Origin: Citricoccus sp. CH26A
GTDB lineage: Bacteria; Actinomycetota; Actinomycetes; Actinomycetales; Micrococcaceae
Reading direction: 5' to 3'
Assembly: GCF_000224415.1 (NCBI RefSeq)
Contig: NZ_AFXQ01000002.1
Location: 124,001 to 188,000, forward strand
Length of the DNA: 64,000 nt
The notes beneath the pieces were generated by a model. That model did not search any database. It saw nothing but the letters and a program-made list of their open reading frames with translations, and was not told the DNA's origin. This document shows positions 1-10,559 of the stretch, piece after piece. Each line of letters starts with the position of its first letter. Position 1 is the first letter of the stretch. Position numbers and translations under genes: made by a program.

Positions 1-121
1 CCGGCCCCGTGATGATGGCGGCCGACTCTCCCAGCCGCCTCCACCGCTCCCTCAGGACGCCGGCCACCCCGGCCCCTCGTGGACGGGGCTGCCGTTGCGG
101 GGCGCTCCGTTCCGTGGCCAT
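1..121 (-). CDS. DUF58 domain protein, N-terminal fragment cut by the window edge
   Basis: An open frame starts with ATG at 121 on the minus strand, 16 bases after the MoxR stop, and runs off the left edge. The 40 visible residues are basic and Pro/Arg-rich, then read WRRLGESAAIITGPG, the juxtamembrane sequence that usually precedes the first membrane helix of actinobacterial DUF58 proteins. MoxR followed by DUF58 is a standard pair, and the same order recurs at 58.1-60.2 kb. The DUF58 core itself is outside the window, so the call rests on this short segment and on context. Confidence 0.6.
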   Translation of the reverse strand, partial: MATERSAPQRQPRPRGAGVAGVLRERWRRLGESAAIITGP

Positions 122-137
122 CCGTGACGTCGGCACC

Positions 138-1190
138 TCAGGCCCCGGCGGCGGTGGAACCGCTCCGCGCCACGGTGTCCTCGGGGGCGCCGGACGACAT
201 CACGGCGCCCACCGGGACCGGTGCCTCGGCGCGGTGCTGCGGGGCACCCACCTGGGCCAGGACGCGTATGAGCACGGCTCCGGCGGTGGCCCCGGCGAAC
301 TCGGCCTCCGGGTCCAGCACCAAGCGGTGGGTCCACACGTGCGGGGCCAGGTCCTTGACGTCGTCCGGCAGCACGTAGTTGCGTCCCTGCGAGGCGGCGC
401 GCACCTTGGCTGCGCGGACCATGGCCATGGCGCCGCGCACCGAGACACCCAGCCGGGTCTCGTCCGCGTCACGGGTCTGCTCGGCGAGCTCCGCGATGTA
501 GTTCAGCACGGCCCCGTCCACGTGGACGGTGGTGGCCAGCTCGGCCATGTCCCGGATGGCCTGGGTGGTGATGATCGGGCTCAGGGCACCGGAGCGGTCC
601 TTCGTGGCGGCGCCGGAGAGCAGTTCGACGGTGGAGCTGCGGTCCGGGTAGCCGATCGAGGTCTTGATGAGGAAGCGGTCCAGCTGGGCCTCGGGCAGCC
701 TGTAGGTGCCGGCCTGCTCGATCGGGTTCTGGGTGGCGATCACCATGAAGGGGCGCTCGTTCGCGTAGGTCACGCCGTCCACCGTCACCCTGGCCTCCTC
801 CATCACCTCCAGCAGCGCGGACTGGGTCTTCGGCGAGGCCCGGTTGATCTCGTCGGCCAGCACGATGTTGGCGAAGATCGGTCCCCGGTGGAACTCGAAC
901 TCCTGGGTCCTCTGGTCGTAGATCGTCACGCCGGTGACGTCCGAGGGCAGCAGGTCCGGGGTGAACTGGATGCGCGAGTGCGTGCCCTTCACCGTGGCGG
1001 CCAGCGACCGCGCGAGCATCGTCTTGCCGGTGCCGGGCGCGTCCTCCAGCAGGACGTGGCCGTCCGTCAGCATCGCCGTGAGCACCAGGGAGATGACGTC
1101 CTCCTTGCCCAGGATGGCCTGGCCGATGTTGTCCGAGATCTTCTCGAACGTGCCGGCGAACCACTCGGCCTGTTCAGTGGTCATGGTCAT
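138..1190 (-). CDS. MoxR-family AAA+ ATPase
   Basis: This 350-residue AAA+ ATPase of the MoxR/AAA_3 group has Walker A GTGKT at about residues 53-57, the family segment RIQFTPDLLPSDVTG near 73-87, and Walker B ADEIN near 112-116. Sensor 1 lies in ATQNP and a C-terminal AAA lid follows. MoxR proteins are thought to act as chaperones for the assembly of membrane or secreted protein complexes, often with DUF58 partners. It lies between the giant Ig/FN3 surface protein upstream and a DUF58 gene downstream, so a role in envelope protein maturation is likely. Two ATGs, at 1190 and 1184, are possible starts. The spacer just upstream contains a hexanucleotide repeat. Confidence 0.92.
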   Translation of the reverse strand: MTMTTEQAEWFAGTFEKISDNIGQAILGKEDVISLVLTAMLTDGHVLLEDAPGTGKTMLARSLAATVKGTHSRIQFTPDLLPSDVTGVTIYDQRTQEFEFHRGPIFANIVLADEINRASPKTQSALLEVMEEARVTVDGVTYANERPFMVIATQNPIEQAGTYRLPEAQLDRFLIKTSIGYPDRSSTVELLSGAATKDRSGALSPIITTQAIRDMAELATTVHVDGAVLNYIAELAEQTRDADETRLGVSVRGAMAMVRAAKVRAASQGRNYVLPDDVKDLAPHVWTHRLVLDPEAEFAGATAGAVLIRVLAQVGAPQHRAEAPVPVGAVMSSGAPEDTVARSGSTAAGA

Positions 1191-1207
1191 GGTGCGTCGT
1201 CCCCTTC

Positions 1208-1255
1208 GCTGGTGGTGCTGGTGCTGGTGCTGGTGCTGGTGCTGGTGCTGGTGGT
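1208..1255. repeat. GGTGCT hexanucleotide tandem repeat
   Basis: Six perfect head-to-tail GGTGCT units occupy 1214-1249, flanked by degenerate GGT-rich units on both sides. The repeat fills the 90-base spacer between the stop of the Ig/FN3 protein gene and the MoxR start, so it lies just upstream of the MoxR ribosome-binding region. Tracts like this can change copy number by slippage. Whether copy number affects MoxR expression is unknown. Confidence 0.9.
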
Positions 1256-1280
1256 CAGTGTGCTGGCGCAGGGCCGGGTC

Positions 1281-4200
1281 TCAGTACCCCGGCCACGGCC
1301 TGATGGGCGTGGTCTTGACACCGCTGCCGTCGAACACGGCCCAGACCTGGTCGAAGTACGCGTTGCCGGCCCAGCAGTTCAGGTCCCCGGACCCGCGCCC
1401 GTTGGCTCCCACCGAGATGGCGTAGGAGTTGCCCGAGCCGATCGTGCGTCCGGACCCGGCCTCTCCCCCGGAGGCCCAGCACTTGGCCGTGTGGGTGCCC
1501 GGGGGGAAGTCCTGGACGGAGACCCGCAGCTTGTGGCAGTTGATGTTGCAGCCGCTCTCACTGACGGGTGTCCCGCGCTGGGTGACCCCGCTCGGCTTGG
1601 CCGGTGGTGGCGGGGGCGGCGGTGCCTTGTCCGAGGCGGCCTTGCCGGACCACTGCCTGGACTGCTGCGCCGAGGTCTCCAGCGTGGTCTGGACCCGCAC
1701 CACCACCTTCGAGGTGGTGCTGTACCCGACCTTGGCCGTGTGGGACCCCGCCGTCGCGTCGACCTGCCGGCCGTCCACCGTGACCGTCATGGTCAGGCCC
1801 CGGCCGTTCTCGTAGTCGCGGACGTTCGGGTTCCAGGTGTGGACCACCTTCTTCTCGCCGCCGGAGGACCTGACGTTCGCGGCGTCCCTGATGGGGCCGT
1901 ACGCGCTGGTCTGGTTGGAGGCGCCCGAGGGGTCTCCGGCGCCGGCGGCGTTGAGCGCCCGCACGGAGACCGTCACGTTGGTGCCGTTGGAGCCGACGTT
2001 GATGGTGCTCCCGGGCCCCGCGATCCCCTGCCAGCCGCCGCCGTTCACCTGGTACTGGTACCCGGTGATCGGTGAACCGTTGGCCGAGCCCGGGGTGAAG
2101 TCCACCGTGATCTGGTGGTCCTTCCCGGTGGCGGCGATCTTCGGGGTGGAGGGGGCCTTCGGCCGTCCATAGGGAGTGACCGCCGTGGACCGGGCCGAGG
2201 GCTCGGAGTCACCGACCCGGTTCTGCGCGACCACGGCGAACGAGTACGAGGACGTGGTCTTCAGGCCGGTCACCTGTTGGGAGGTCCCGGGGATACCCGC
2301 GATGGTCCGCACCCTGGTCCCGCCCTCGTGGACGTGCAGGTCGTAGGACGTGATCGTGGCGCCGTTGGCGTCCGGGGCTCCCCAGGAGACGTCGATGACT
2401 CCCCCGTTCACGGCCGACTGGGCGCGCGCGGCCGAGGGCGCCAGCGGCTGCATCGGAGCCCCGGCCGGAGTGACGGACGAGGACCAGCCGGAGAACTCGG
2501 AGGGCCGGTCGGCGTCGTTCACCGCCTGGATCCGGAACTGGTAGGCGGTGCCGTTGGTCAGCCCGTCCCACGTCGTGGAGGTGCCGGAGACGGACCGCTG
2601 GCTGACGCCGTCGGCCGGGGCCGGGGAGATCTCCACCGTGTATGAGGTGATGGGTGAGCCGCGGTTCACCGGTGCGGTCCAGGACAGGTCCACGGTGCGG
2701 TCGCCGTCGGTGCCCGTGGGCGGCGCCGGCTGCTCGGGCTCGACGTCCGGCCGGGCCGGGGCCGAGGCCACGGACGGATCGGACTCGCCGACGTCGTTCG
2801 TGGCGGTCACGGTGAACGTGTACTCCTGGTCGTTGGTCAGCCCGGCGATGGTGCACGTGGTGGCCGGGCACTGCTGGTCCACCCCGGACGCGGAGACCGT
2901 GTACCCGGTGATGGCGGAGCCGTTGTTGGCGGGGGCGTCCCAGGTCAGCACGACCTCTCCGTCCCCCACGGAATCCACGCGGGGCACCCCCGGTGCCTCC
3001 GGCGCGCCCTTGACGTTGAGGGTGATGGTGCCCTGGACCTCACGGTCGGGGTCCTCCGTCAGGTCCCCGACCGTGTACTGGACGCGCATCTGGCCGACGA
3101 AGTCCTGCGCGGGGGTGACGACCACGTCCGACCCTGCGACCTCCACCCGTCCCTGCCCCTCCTGGGTGGTCGCCGCGCGCAGGGACAGCGGCCCCTCCCC
3201 CTCGAAGGGATTGACGTCGTTGGCCAGCACCGCCACGGTCTCGGCACGGCCCTGGTGGGCGTCCGCGACGGTGTCCGGGTTGGCCACGGCGAGCTCGCGG
3301 TCGGAGGCGTTGACGCTGATCGCGACCCGGGCGGCCACGGGCTCGGACCTGCCGTCCGTGACGGACACCTGGGCGGTGCCCCGGGTCCCCTTCGGGGTGC
3401 GGTTGTCCGCCCGGACCGAGAGCACCGAGCCCTCCAGGCTCACGTCCACGCCCTCGATGTCCACGGCGCCGAGCGCGAACTCCAGGTTCCCGGCGTCCTG
3501 CGGGTCCGGGTCGGCGGCGGCCTGGGACAGGTCCAGCCGGGCGGGCTCGGCGCCGGCGGCCACCTCCAGCGAGTTGGACTGCAGGGTGGGCGGGGTGTTG
3601 AACTCCTCCTCCGGCGGCGGGATCACCCGGATCGGCTGGGTCAGCACGGACTTCAGCCCGTCCGGGTCGTCCGGCCCCGAACCGTCCGTGACCTCGAAGC
3701 TGACGGAGGCCACGCCGGCGTAGTCCCGGGGCGCGCGGAAGACCAGTTCGGTGGCGGAACGGACCAGGTCGGCCTCCGACTGCGGCGAGGAGGTCACCTT
3801 CGCCTCCTCGGTGAGCCGCGGGGCACGTCCGTCGCGCACCACCACGAGCTCGCCGACGTCGAGACTCAGGTCCTTCCCGGCCGTCACCTCCAGCGGGGCG
3901 TCCGAGCGCAGCGCGGGGCGGGCCTCGCCCGAGCCCGGCACGATCACGAAGGCGTAGGAGGAGAGGGAGTCGGCGTCGGTGAGCCGGTAGGTGATGATCT
4001 GCGGGTTGGCCTCCACGGGGACCACCAGCTGGTCGTCCTCGGTCAGTCCCACGCCCTCCGGATCGTCCGGCAGGGTCACCGCGAGGTCGTCCGCTGTGCC
4101 GTCCGGGTCCTCGTCGTTGCCCAGGATGTCCACGGTGACCTCGTCGTGGTCCACGGTCTCCTGGAAGGAGACGCGGTCGTCCCTGGCGATCGGCGCCCGC

Positions 4201-7200
4201 AGCGGGGCCTCCGGGTCCGCCTCGACGGTGAGCGTGCCGGTGTCCGTGCCACCGCGGCCGTCCGTGATGCCGTACCGCACGGTGACGAAACCGGCCTCGA
4301 CCGGGGACGTCAGCAGGATGCGCCCGTCCACCAGGGCGGCGTCCGAGCCCTCGGTGGCCTCGAGCGTCTCGAGGAAGCGCAGCTCGTCACCGTCGGCGTC
4401 CGTGTCATTGGCCAGCACGTCCACGGCCACCGGCCGGCCGGGCTGGACGCGGATCGAGTCGTTGACCGCCACCGGCGGGGTGTTCTCCTTGGCCACGGGG
4501 GCGATCCCGATCATGATCGTGCCGGTGGCCCGGGCCCCGAGGCGGTCCTCCACCACGTAGGTGAAGGCGTCCGTGCCGGCGGTGCCCTCGGCGGCGGTGT
4601 ACTCGATCGAGTTCGCGGTCACCTTCGCGGTGCCCAGCGAGGGCGGGGTCTGGAGCTGCACCAGGGACACCGAGTCACCGTCCGGGTCGATCCCGTTGAG
4701 CGGGATCGGGATGGCCACGGTGTTCCCGGCGAAGACGCGTCCCTCGACGCGTTCGGGCGTGGGCGGGGAGTTGCCCTCCAGGTCCACGGCGGTGACGTGG
4801 AAGGTGACCCGGGCGGAGGCCTCCTGGCCGTCCGGCCCGGAGACCGTGTACACCGCGGAGACGGTCCCGGGTTCCTGGCCGGCACGGAAGCGGACCATGT
4901 TGTCCGCCACCGAGATCAGCCCGTCCGCCTCGTCCACGCCCTCGGCCAGGACCGGTTCCAGCGTGAGCTCGGCCCCGTTGGGGTGCACGTCGTTGTCCAG
5001 GACGGGCACGGTGACCACGTCACCGGCCCGCACGACGGCGGTGTCCGGATTCGGCCGCGGCGGTTCCATCGACTCCGGGGCCGGGATGGGGATGACGGTG
5101 ACCTCGCCCGTGGAGGCGGCGGTCCCGTTGGTCACGGTGTAGGAGAAGGTCAGCGGCTCGGCCAGTCCCCGCTGGTCGGTCACGCGCAGCACGGCGTTGC
5201 GCTCGATCGAGACCCCGATCGGCGCGTCCTGGGGCACGTCGACCTGCTGGACCACCAGCACCCCGCCCTCGGGGTCGGTGTCATTGCCCAGGATGTTGAC
5301 CAGCACGTCCCCGGTGGCCGGCACCAGTGCCACGTCCCGTACGGCGATCGGCGCTCCGGGGTTCTTCTCCGGGTCCTTCACGTCCACCCGGATCAGTCCC
5401 GGGGCGGAGGCCGGGCCGTTGGTGGCGACGTACTTCAGGTAGAAGGTCCTCTCCTGGCCGGAGCGGAACGAGACGGTGCCCGTGTCCGGGTTCATCTCGA
5501 CCTCGGCGCCGGAGACCGGGTCCACGTGGGCCAGGCGCGGTTCGGAACCGGTGGGGTCGAAGTCGTTCGCCAGGGGTGAGAAGGTGGCCTCCTCCCCCAG
5601 GTTCACGGTGACGTGGTCGGTGGCGGTGATGGGCGGGGCGGATCCCTCGGGCAGCACCTCGATCACCACGCGGCCCGTGGCGGACTCGCGGCGGTCGGAG
5701 ACGGTGATCTCCAGCTCCTTGGTGCCGGTCGACTTGCCCACGTCCTCGAAGGTCAGCACCCCGTCCGGCCGGACCCGGACGACGTCCCCGTCCTCGGAGA
5801 CGGCCCCCATCAGCTGCAGGTCGTCCCCGTCGGGGTCCTGCCAGTCGGTGAGGATGTTCTGGGAGACCTCGGTGCCGGCCTGGACCCGCAGCGTGGTCAC
5901 GCGTTCCTGCTCGGGGGCGCCGTTCTGGGCCTCGGGCACCACCCGGACAGTGGCCCGGGCGGTGTCCGTGCCGCCCCGGCCGTCGTCGGCCTCGTAGGTG
6001 AAGGAGGCGTTGCCGGTGGCGTCGGGGGGGACGACGAGCTGGAAGCCGGTGCTGTCATGGATGGGCTGCAGGGTGCCGACCGTCGGCTGGTCGCCCTTCA
6101 GCGCGGCGGTCAGCAGGTCCCCGTCCGGGTCCACGTCGTTGAACAGCACGGGCAGTGCCGTCGTCCGGCCGGCCCGGACCCCGAAGGAGTCGTCCCGGGC
6201 CACCGGCCTCTGGTTCTCCTCCTGGCGGTCCGGCAGCTCGATGGATTCGGTGATCTCGTCCGATTCCTCCTCCTCCTGCTCGCCCTCGCCCTTCGGCGGT
6301 TCCAGGTCGGCCCAGTTGTTGACGATCTTCATGGCGTCCTGGACCAGCCAGGTGTTGCCCTGCGAGATGTCGTTGAGGACCACCACGTCCCGGTTGACGC
6401 GGAAGACCAGCTGCGCGGCGGCGGGGATCTCGGGGATGCGCTCGGTGACGTCCTGGGCGTCGTCATCACAGTCCCGCTGGTACAGGCCGGACCCCTGCCA
6501 GGCGGAGTGCGTGCACGTGCCCACGCGGACCGGCTGGACCGGGGTGCCCGTGGCCTCCACGGCTGAGTACGTGGCCTCGCCCCCGTCCAGGGGGACGGTG
6601 GCCGTCTTGTTGGCGAGCGCGACGACGGCGCCGGCCGCCTCCGGTCCGGGCGCCTGGAGCCTTCCCCCGCCGGGTCGACGACGGTGGAGGACCGCCCCTC
6701 GGAGGTCACCAGCGTGCCGGAGGCCGCGTCGAACACGACGCCGGTGTCCCCGACGGCGGACACCTGCGGGGACGCGAGGCCCTTGAGACCGTCCACCTCG
6801 GTGGAGACGATCTCGCGGAATCCGGCCGGCTGTCCGGGCGAGGCGTCCCCGGCGCCGGCGGCGCCGTCCTCCCCCTGCCCGCCGTCCGCCCCCGTGCCGA
6901 CCCGTTCGGTCGCGGCCGCCTCCCGGCGCTCGGACTCGGTCAGGGGGCGGAAGCCCGTGATGAGGTCGGCGTCCAGGTCCGCGATCCACACGGTGTCGTC
7001 CCGGCCCACGGCCGCGGCCACGCGGCCCTCCGCCTCGTAGAGCGGTTCGGCGCCATCAGAGGACATCGCGCCCACCTCTGGACCGGACGCGGCGTACACG
7101 CGCCCGCGCTCGGCATCGACGACGGCCACGACGTCCTGGCCGTAGGAGAAGCCCGCGTTGGCCGGCAGCATGTTCTCGTCCGTCAGCTCGAAGGCGGCCG

Positions 7201-7504
7201 GGTCCACGGTGACCAGGGCGCCGATCTCGCGGTCCCGCAGGTAGACCTGGTCCGCGTGCTGGGCCAGGTCGTACTCGGTCATGGTGGTGGTGACGCCGCC
7301 GTCGAGGGTCTGCGACTGGTAGTTGAGGTGGGCGACCTTGCTCTCCTCGCGGTTCACCACCCACACGCCGCCGTCATTGAGGTCCACGTCCGCGGTCTGG
7401 AAGCCCGGGTAGAGGATGGCGCCGGTGACGGCGAGCGCGGATACCCCGACGAACGCGGTGGCCTTCAGGGCACCCTGGCGTCCGGCACCGAAACCTGCAT
7501 TCAC
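1281..7504 (-). CDS. giant membrane-anchored Ig-like/fibronectin type III surface protein (apparent frameshift)
   Basis: The product would be about 2,075 residues. GTG at 7504 is preferred because a run of G lies just upstream and a TAGACT -10 box lies inside the longer frame that begins at 7606. One membrane helix near residues 14-36 anchors the protein. A loop-rich sensor-like region follows, then about ten Ig/cadherin-like repeats carrying DPDGD-type motifs, then several FN3 domains, and a Cys-containing C-terminal domain. The frame breaks near 6664-6668: upstream sequence reads through STVVDPAG and downstream sequence resumes at RLQAPGPEA one frame away. One extra G in the five-G run (minus strand) restores a continuous product. 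Neighbouring MoxR and DUF58 genes match the usual setting of this family. The exact ligand is unknown. Confidence 0.85.
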
Positions 7505-7566
7505 GATGACCCCCCATAGTGACCATTCAGCGCGCGGGGTCCGTGGACCCACGGGCCGCCCCGGTG

Positions 7567-7595
7567 AGTCTATCCGGTGGCGCACGGCCACAACC
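7567..7595 (-). promoter_or_regulatory. candidate promoter of the Ig/FN3 protein gene
   Basis: On the minus strand a TAGACT -10 box lies at 7572-7567, with a TTGTGG-like -35 about 15-16 bases upstream. Transcription from here would begin near 7560 and give a leader of about 55 bases before GTG 7504. This excludes the upstream start at 7606. Spacing to the -35 is short, so the -35 is uncertain. Confidence 0.45.
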
Positions 7596-7604
7596 GCATC
7601 CGAC

Positions 7605-7622
7605 ATGGGGAGTTCTCCCCAT
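7605..7622. other. 18-bp palindrome with 8-bp arms
   Basis: ATGGGGAG and CTCCCCAT form 8-base arms separated by TT. The element sits between the cyclase stop-side spacer and the promoter of the Ig/FN3 gene. It could be an operator or a weak terminator of the cyclase transcript. No second copy was noticed in the window. Confidence 0.45.
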
Positions 7623-7642
7623 CGGGCGTGGTGTGGCGGGGT

Positions 7643-8932
7643 TCAGTCGACGACGAGTCCCTCGCCGGTACCGGACATCAGGATGGACGGACGGATCTCA
7701 CCGAAGCCGCGCACCATCTGCGGCGGTTGCGGGATCAGGACGAAGCGTTCGTCCCCCTCCAGGGCCAGCGCGGTCATCGCGTCGACCAGCACGCTGCCCG
7801 GGTCGGCGAGCGCGGTCAGTCGGGAGGCCAGGTTCACGGTGGGTCCGTAGATGTCCCCGAGGCGGGACAGCACGCGCCCCCAGACGAGGGACACCCGGGC
7901 GGAGGGCAGCACCGGGTCCTCGCTCATCGCCTTGGCCAGCGCCAGCGAGATCTGCGCCCCGGCCTCCGGGGTCTCGGCGTTGAACAGCACCTCGTCCCCG
8001 ACGGTCTTGACGAGCCGGCCGCCGCCGATCGAGATGATCTCGGCGCACTTGTTCTCGAAGCGCTGGACCATCTGGGCCAGGGTGCGCTCGTTCATCCGCC
8101 GGGAGAGCGAGGTGTAGGAGACCATGTCCGCGAAGCCCACGGCGCGGGCCAGCGGCAGCGGGGCGTCGTCCTCGGACCCGTCCCGGCCGATGGCGCTGGC
8201 GGCCAGTCCCGCCTCGGCCCGGACGGTCAGTCGCTGCAGGGCCGAGTTGAGCTGGCGGCGGTAGGAGTACTCCATCACCTGTTCGAGCGGCTCGATGATC
8301 TCGGGGAGCATGCCGACCACGGCACGGCGGGCCTCCGGGTCCGTCATGCCCTCCTCGCTGATCTTGTTCTCCACGAGCGCCTCGATCTGCCAGACGACCA
8401 TCCGGTCCGTCATCTGGCCGATCGAGCGGGTCAGCGAGATGGCGGTCTCCTCGTTGAGCACGCCGCGGCGCACCAGGTCGATCATGGTGCCGATCGCGGC
8501 CGTGTCCTTCGGCGTGAAGGCCCGGTCCCCGTCCTGGACGTTCGGGAACCCCAGGGCCCGCCAGAGCTTGCGGGCGGAGATCAGTGAGACACCGAGCTCG
8601 CCGGCCATCTCGCGGCGGGTCAGCGTGCGCGGGCCGCCGAGCAGGTCCGTCTCCAGGGCGGAGATCGCCTGGGTCCAGGTGGCCGGGTCCTCCTGGATGG
8701 CCAGCGACGAGGTGGCGGTGGTGTCCGGCGGCGCCTCGGCCGGTTCCGGTTCCGTGGACGGCCCGGGGGCCACCCCGGCCGCGCCCGGCTCCCCGGGGGA
8801 CTGCGGTGCCGTCGGCTCGCCGCCCACCGGGATCACCGGCAGCGGGGAGGTGACGGGGAAGGGCTCATCGGCGTGGCCGGCGGGCCCCGCCGGCCCGTCG
8901 GCGCGGGACGGGTCCTCAGCCATGGTGACCAC
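7643..8932 (-). CDS. class III adenylate cyclase with Rv1264-like regulatory N-terminus
   Basis: The 429-residue protein should make cAMP from ATP. Residues 1-80 are a Pro/Glu-rich low-complexity tail. About 85-230 match the helical regulatory domain of Rv1264-type cyclases, including REMAGELGVSLISARKLWRALGF. The catalytic domain begins near 265. Metal-binding aspartates are visible in VGFADM (D269) and VGDEV (D313). The adenine-specifying Lys is in RLVKT, the Asp in GDIYG, and the transition-state Asn/Arg in VNLASR, so the enzyme looks active. The domain pairing in Rv1264 is pH-sensing; whether that holds here is inference. A second start, ATG 8923, is possible. The gene overlaps the upstream PH-domain gene, which suggests co-transcription. 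Confidence 0.9.
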   Translation of the reverse strand: MVTMAEDPSRADGPAGPAGHADEPFPVTSPLPVIPVGGEPTAPQSPGEPGAAGVAPGPSTEPEPAEAPPDTTATSSLAIQEDPATWTQAISALETDLLGGPRTLTRREMAGELGVSLISARKLWRALGFPNVQDGDRAFTPKDTAAIGTMIDLVRRGVLNEETAISLTRSIGQMTDRMVVWQIEALVENKISEEGMTDPEARRAVVGMLPEIIEPLEQVMEYSYRRQLNSALQRLTVRAEAGLAASAIGRDGSEDDAPLPLARAVGFADMVSYTSLSRRMNERTLAQMVQRFENKCAEIISIGGGRLVKTVGDEVLFNAETPEAGAQISLALAKAMSEDPVLPSARVSLVWGRVLSRLGDIYGPTVNLASRLTALADPGSVLVDAMTALALEGDERFVLIPQPPQMVRGFGEIRPSILMSGTGEGLVVD

Positions 8933-9551
8933 CGCCCGCGGCGGAACCGGGGGATGCCGGGGCCGGCGAGACCGTGTACGAGGAGTACGGCGGAGCGGCC
9001 TGCTCCGCCAGCTGCCGGCGCAGGGAGGCCACCTCGCGCAGGATCAGCTCGCGGAACCGCACCGCCTCCGGCATCCCGGCCAGCACCCACTGGGAACCGG
9101 CCCCGTGCTCGATGACGAGGTCCCCGGCACCGGCCATCCGCTGGCCCCGGCGCTGGCGCAGCCGGACGTCGTACACGGCCAACAGGTGCAGGGCGCGCTC
9201 CCGGGACCGGCCCGGGCCGGCGCGCTGGACGATCCGGAGACTGGTGAGGACGGTCGTGCGCGTGAGCCACCGCCAGGCCGGGCGCAGGCAACCGAACAGC
9301 AGGGCCAGGGCGGCGAGCACCCAGACGGCGCCGGTCAGCCATGATCGCGCCTGGACGAGGGCCTCGGGGAGGTCGCCGCGGGCCAGGACGCCCTGGAGGT
9401 ACCCGGTGGCCAGGGCGATGAGCATCAGCCGCAGGACGGGCATGGTCAGGGCGCGCGGATGGGCCCGGGTGCGCACGCGCACCTGTTCCTCTGGTGACAA
9501 CCGCAATCCCACGTCCGTAGCGTCCTTCCCTGTGTGACGGTCCTGTGTCAC
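8916..9551 (-). CDS. bacterial PH-domain membrane protein
   Basis: The 211-residue protein has two adjacent hydrophobic segments, at about residues 37-60 and 68-90. A bacterial PH-like (bPH2) region follows, with WLTRTTVLTSLRIVQRAG and a later YDVRLRQRRGQRMAGAGDLVI. The last 30 residues are Gly/Ala/Pro-rich and probably disordered. The position between birA and the cyclase gene, with overlap into the cyclase start, is a typical actinobacterial arrangement. No enzymatic function can be assigned. Confidence 0.85.
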   Translation of the reverse strand: MTQDRHTGKDATDVGLRLSPEEQVRVRTRAHPRALTMPVLRLMLIALATGYLQGVLARGDLPEALVQARSWLTGAVWVLAALALLFGCLRPAWRWLTRTTVLTSLRIVQRAGPGRSRERALHLLAVYDVRLRQRRGQRMAGAGDLVIEHGAGSQWVLAGMPEAVRFRELILREVASLRRQLAEQAAPPYSSYTVSPAPASPGSAAGGGHHG

Positions 9552-9562
9552 GGTCCCCTGAG

Positions 9563-10450
9563 TCAGCGGCGCAGGTGCACGACGTCGGCGGCGGAGACCT
9601 CCAGCAACTCACCCCGCCGGGAGGCACCGGCGACCGCTGCCCCTATCCTCCCACGGTCCGCGGGCTCGATCAGCAGGGTCCCGCCCGGCCCCAGCCCCCG
9701 GGCGGTGCCGGCCAGCGTGGTCCCGCCCGGCAGCTCGGCCCGGACCTCCGCCCCCAGGGTGCCCAGCCGCTCGACGACGGCGCCCACCGCCGGGTGCGTC
9801 CCGTCGACGTCGGCGTCGGGGTCGGCACCGGGACCGCCGATGGCGGCCTCGAAGGCCGCCAGGGCCTCGCCCAGGGAGCGCAGGAGGGCGTCGAGGACGT
9901 CGACGGCGAGGGCGGAGGTCCCGCCCGCCGGCCCGTGGTCCCCGGCATCGCCGGGCAACCACTCCGCCATCGACGTCGCGGTGGGGACCGGGGGCCCCTC
10001 GGGACCGAAGTCCAGGTTGAGCCCCAGCCCCAGGACGATCCCGGACTGGTCCGGCAGCACCCCGGCGAGGATGCCGCAGAGCTTGCGGCCGTCCGGGGCC
10101 AGCACGTCATTGGGCCATTTCACCGTGGCGGCGATCCCCCGCCGGTCGAGTTCCCCGGCGGTCACGGCGGCCGCGATCAGGGTGGCCCAGCTCCAGTGCC
10201 GGAAGGGCACCCGGAGCCGCAGCACGACGGACACGGACAGGGCGGTGCCGGCCGGCGTGGTCCAGTCACGCCCCTGCCGTCCCCGTCCGGTGCGCTGGTC
10301 CAGGGTGGCCACGGCACGCAGGTGCGGCCAGTCCCGCGGCGCGTCCGCGGCGGCCTCGAGCACGAGTTGCTGCGTGGAACCGGCGTGGTCGAGCCAGGTG
10401 ACCTCCGGGACGGGGGACGGGCTGCGGCGGGGGGCGTGTCACTGTCCATG
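9563..10450 (-). CDS. birA: biotin--[acetyl-CoA-carboxylase] ligase BirA (apparent frameshift near N-terminus)
   Basis: BirA activates biotin with ATP and attaches it to the carrier lysine of acyl-CoA carboxylase, here very likely the AccC product encoded at 16.6 kb. The GRGRQGR biotin/ATP loop, KWPNDV and the GLGLNLDF segment are visible, with a C-terminal SH3-like domain; there is no N-terminal DNA-binding domain. ATG 10450 follows a TATACC -10 box by 6 bases. Its frame reads MDSDTPPAAARPP, then must shift to reach VPEVTWLDHAGSTQQLVLEA, which carries the conserved ST motif. One extra C in the five-C run (plus-strand G run 10412-10416) makes the frame continuous. The intact open part begins near 10363. 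Confidence 0.85.
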
Positions 10451-10456
10451 ACCACA

Positions 10457-10462
10457 GGTATA
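10457..10462 (-). promoter_or_regulatory. -10 box of leaderless birA
   Basis: TATACC on the minus strand ends 6 bases before ATG 10450. This spacing matches the other leaderless starts in the window and supports ATG 10450 as the real birA start. Confidence 0.5.
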
Positions 10463-10559
10463 CCCCGTTCCGCCCGTCCGTCCGGTGGACCTACGCCACC
10501 GCCCGGCACGGCGGTAGCCTCGTGCCCTCCGCTTCGGCGACTGGTGAACGGGGTCGGAC

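Noticed and set aside
3255-5579. 774-residue plus-strand frame opposite the Ig/FN3 gene
   Set aside because: Composition is His/Gly/Arg-rich and repetitive; it mirrors the Ig repeats of the real gene.
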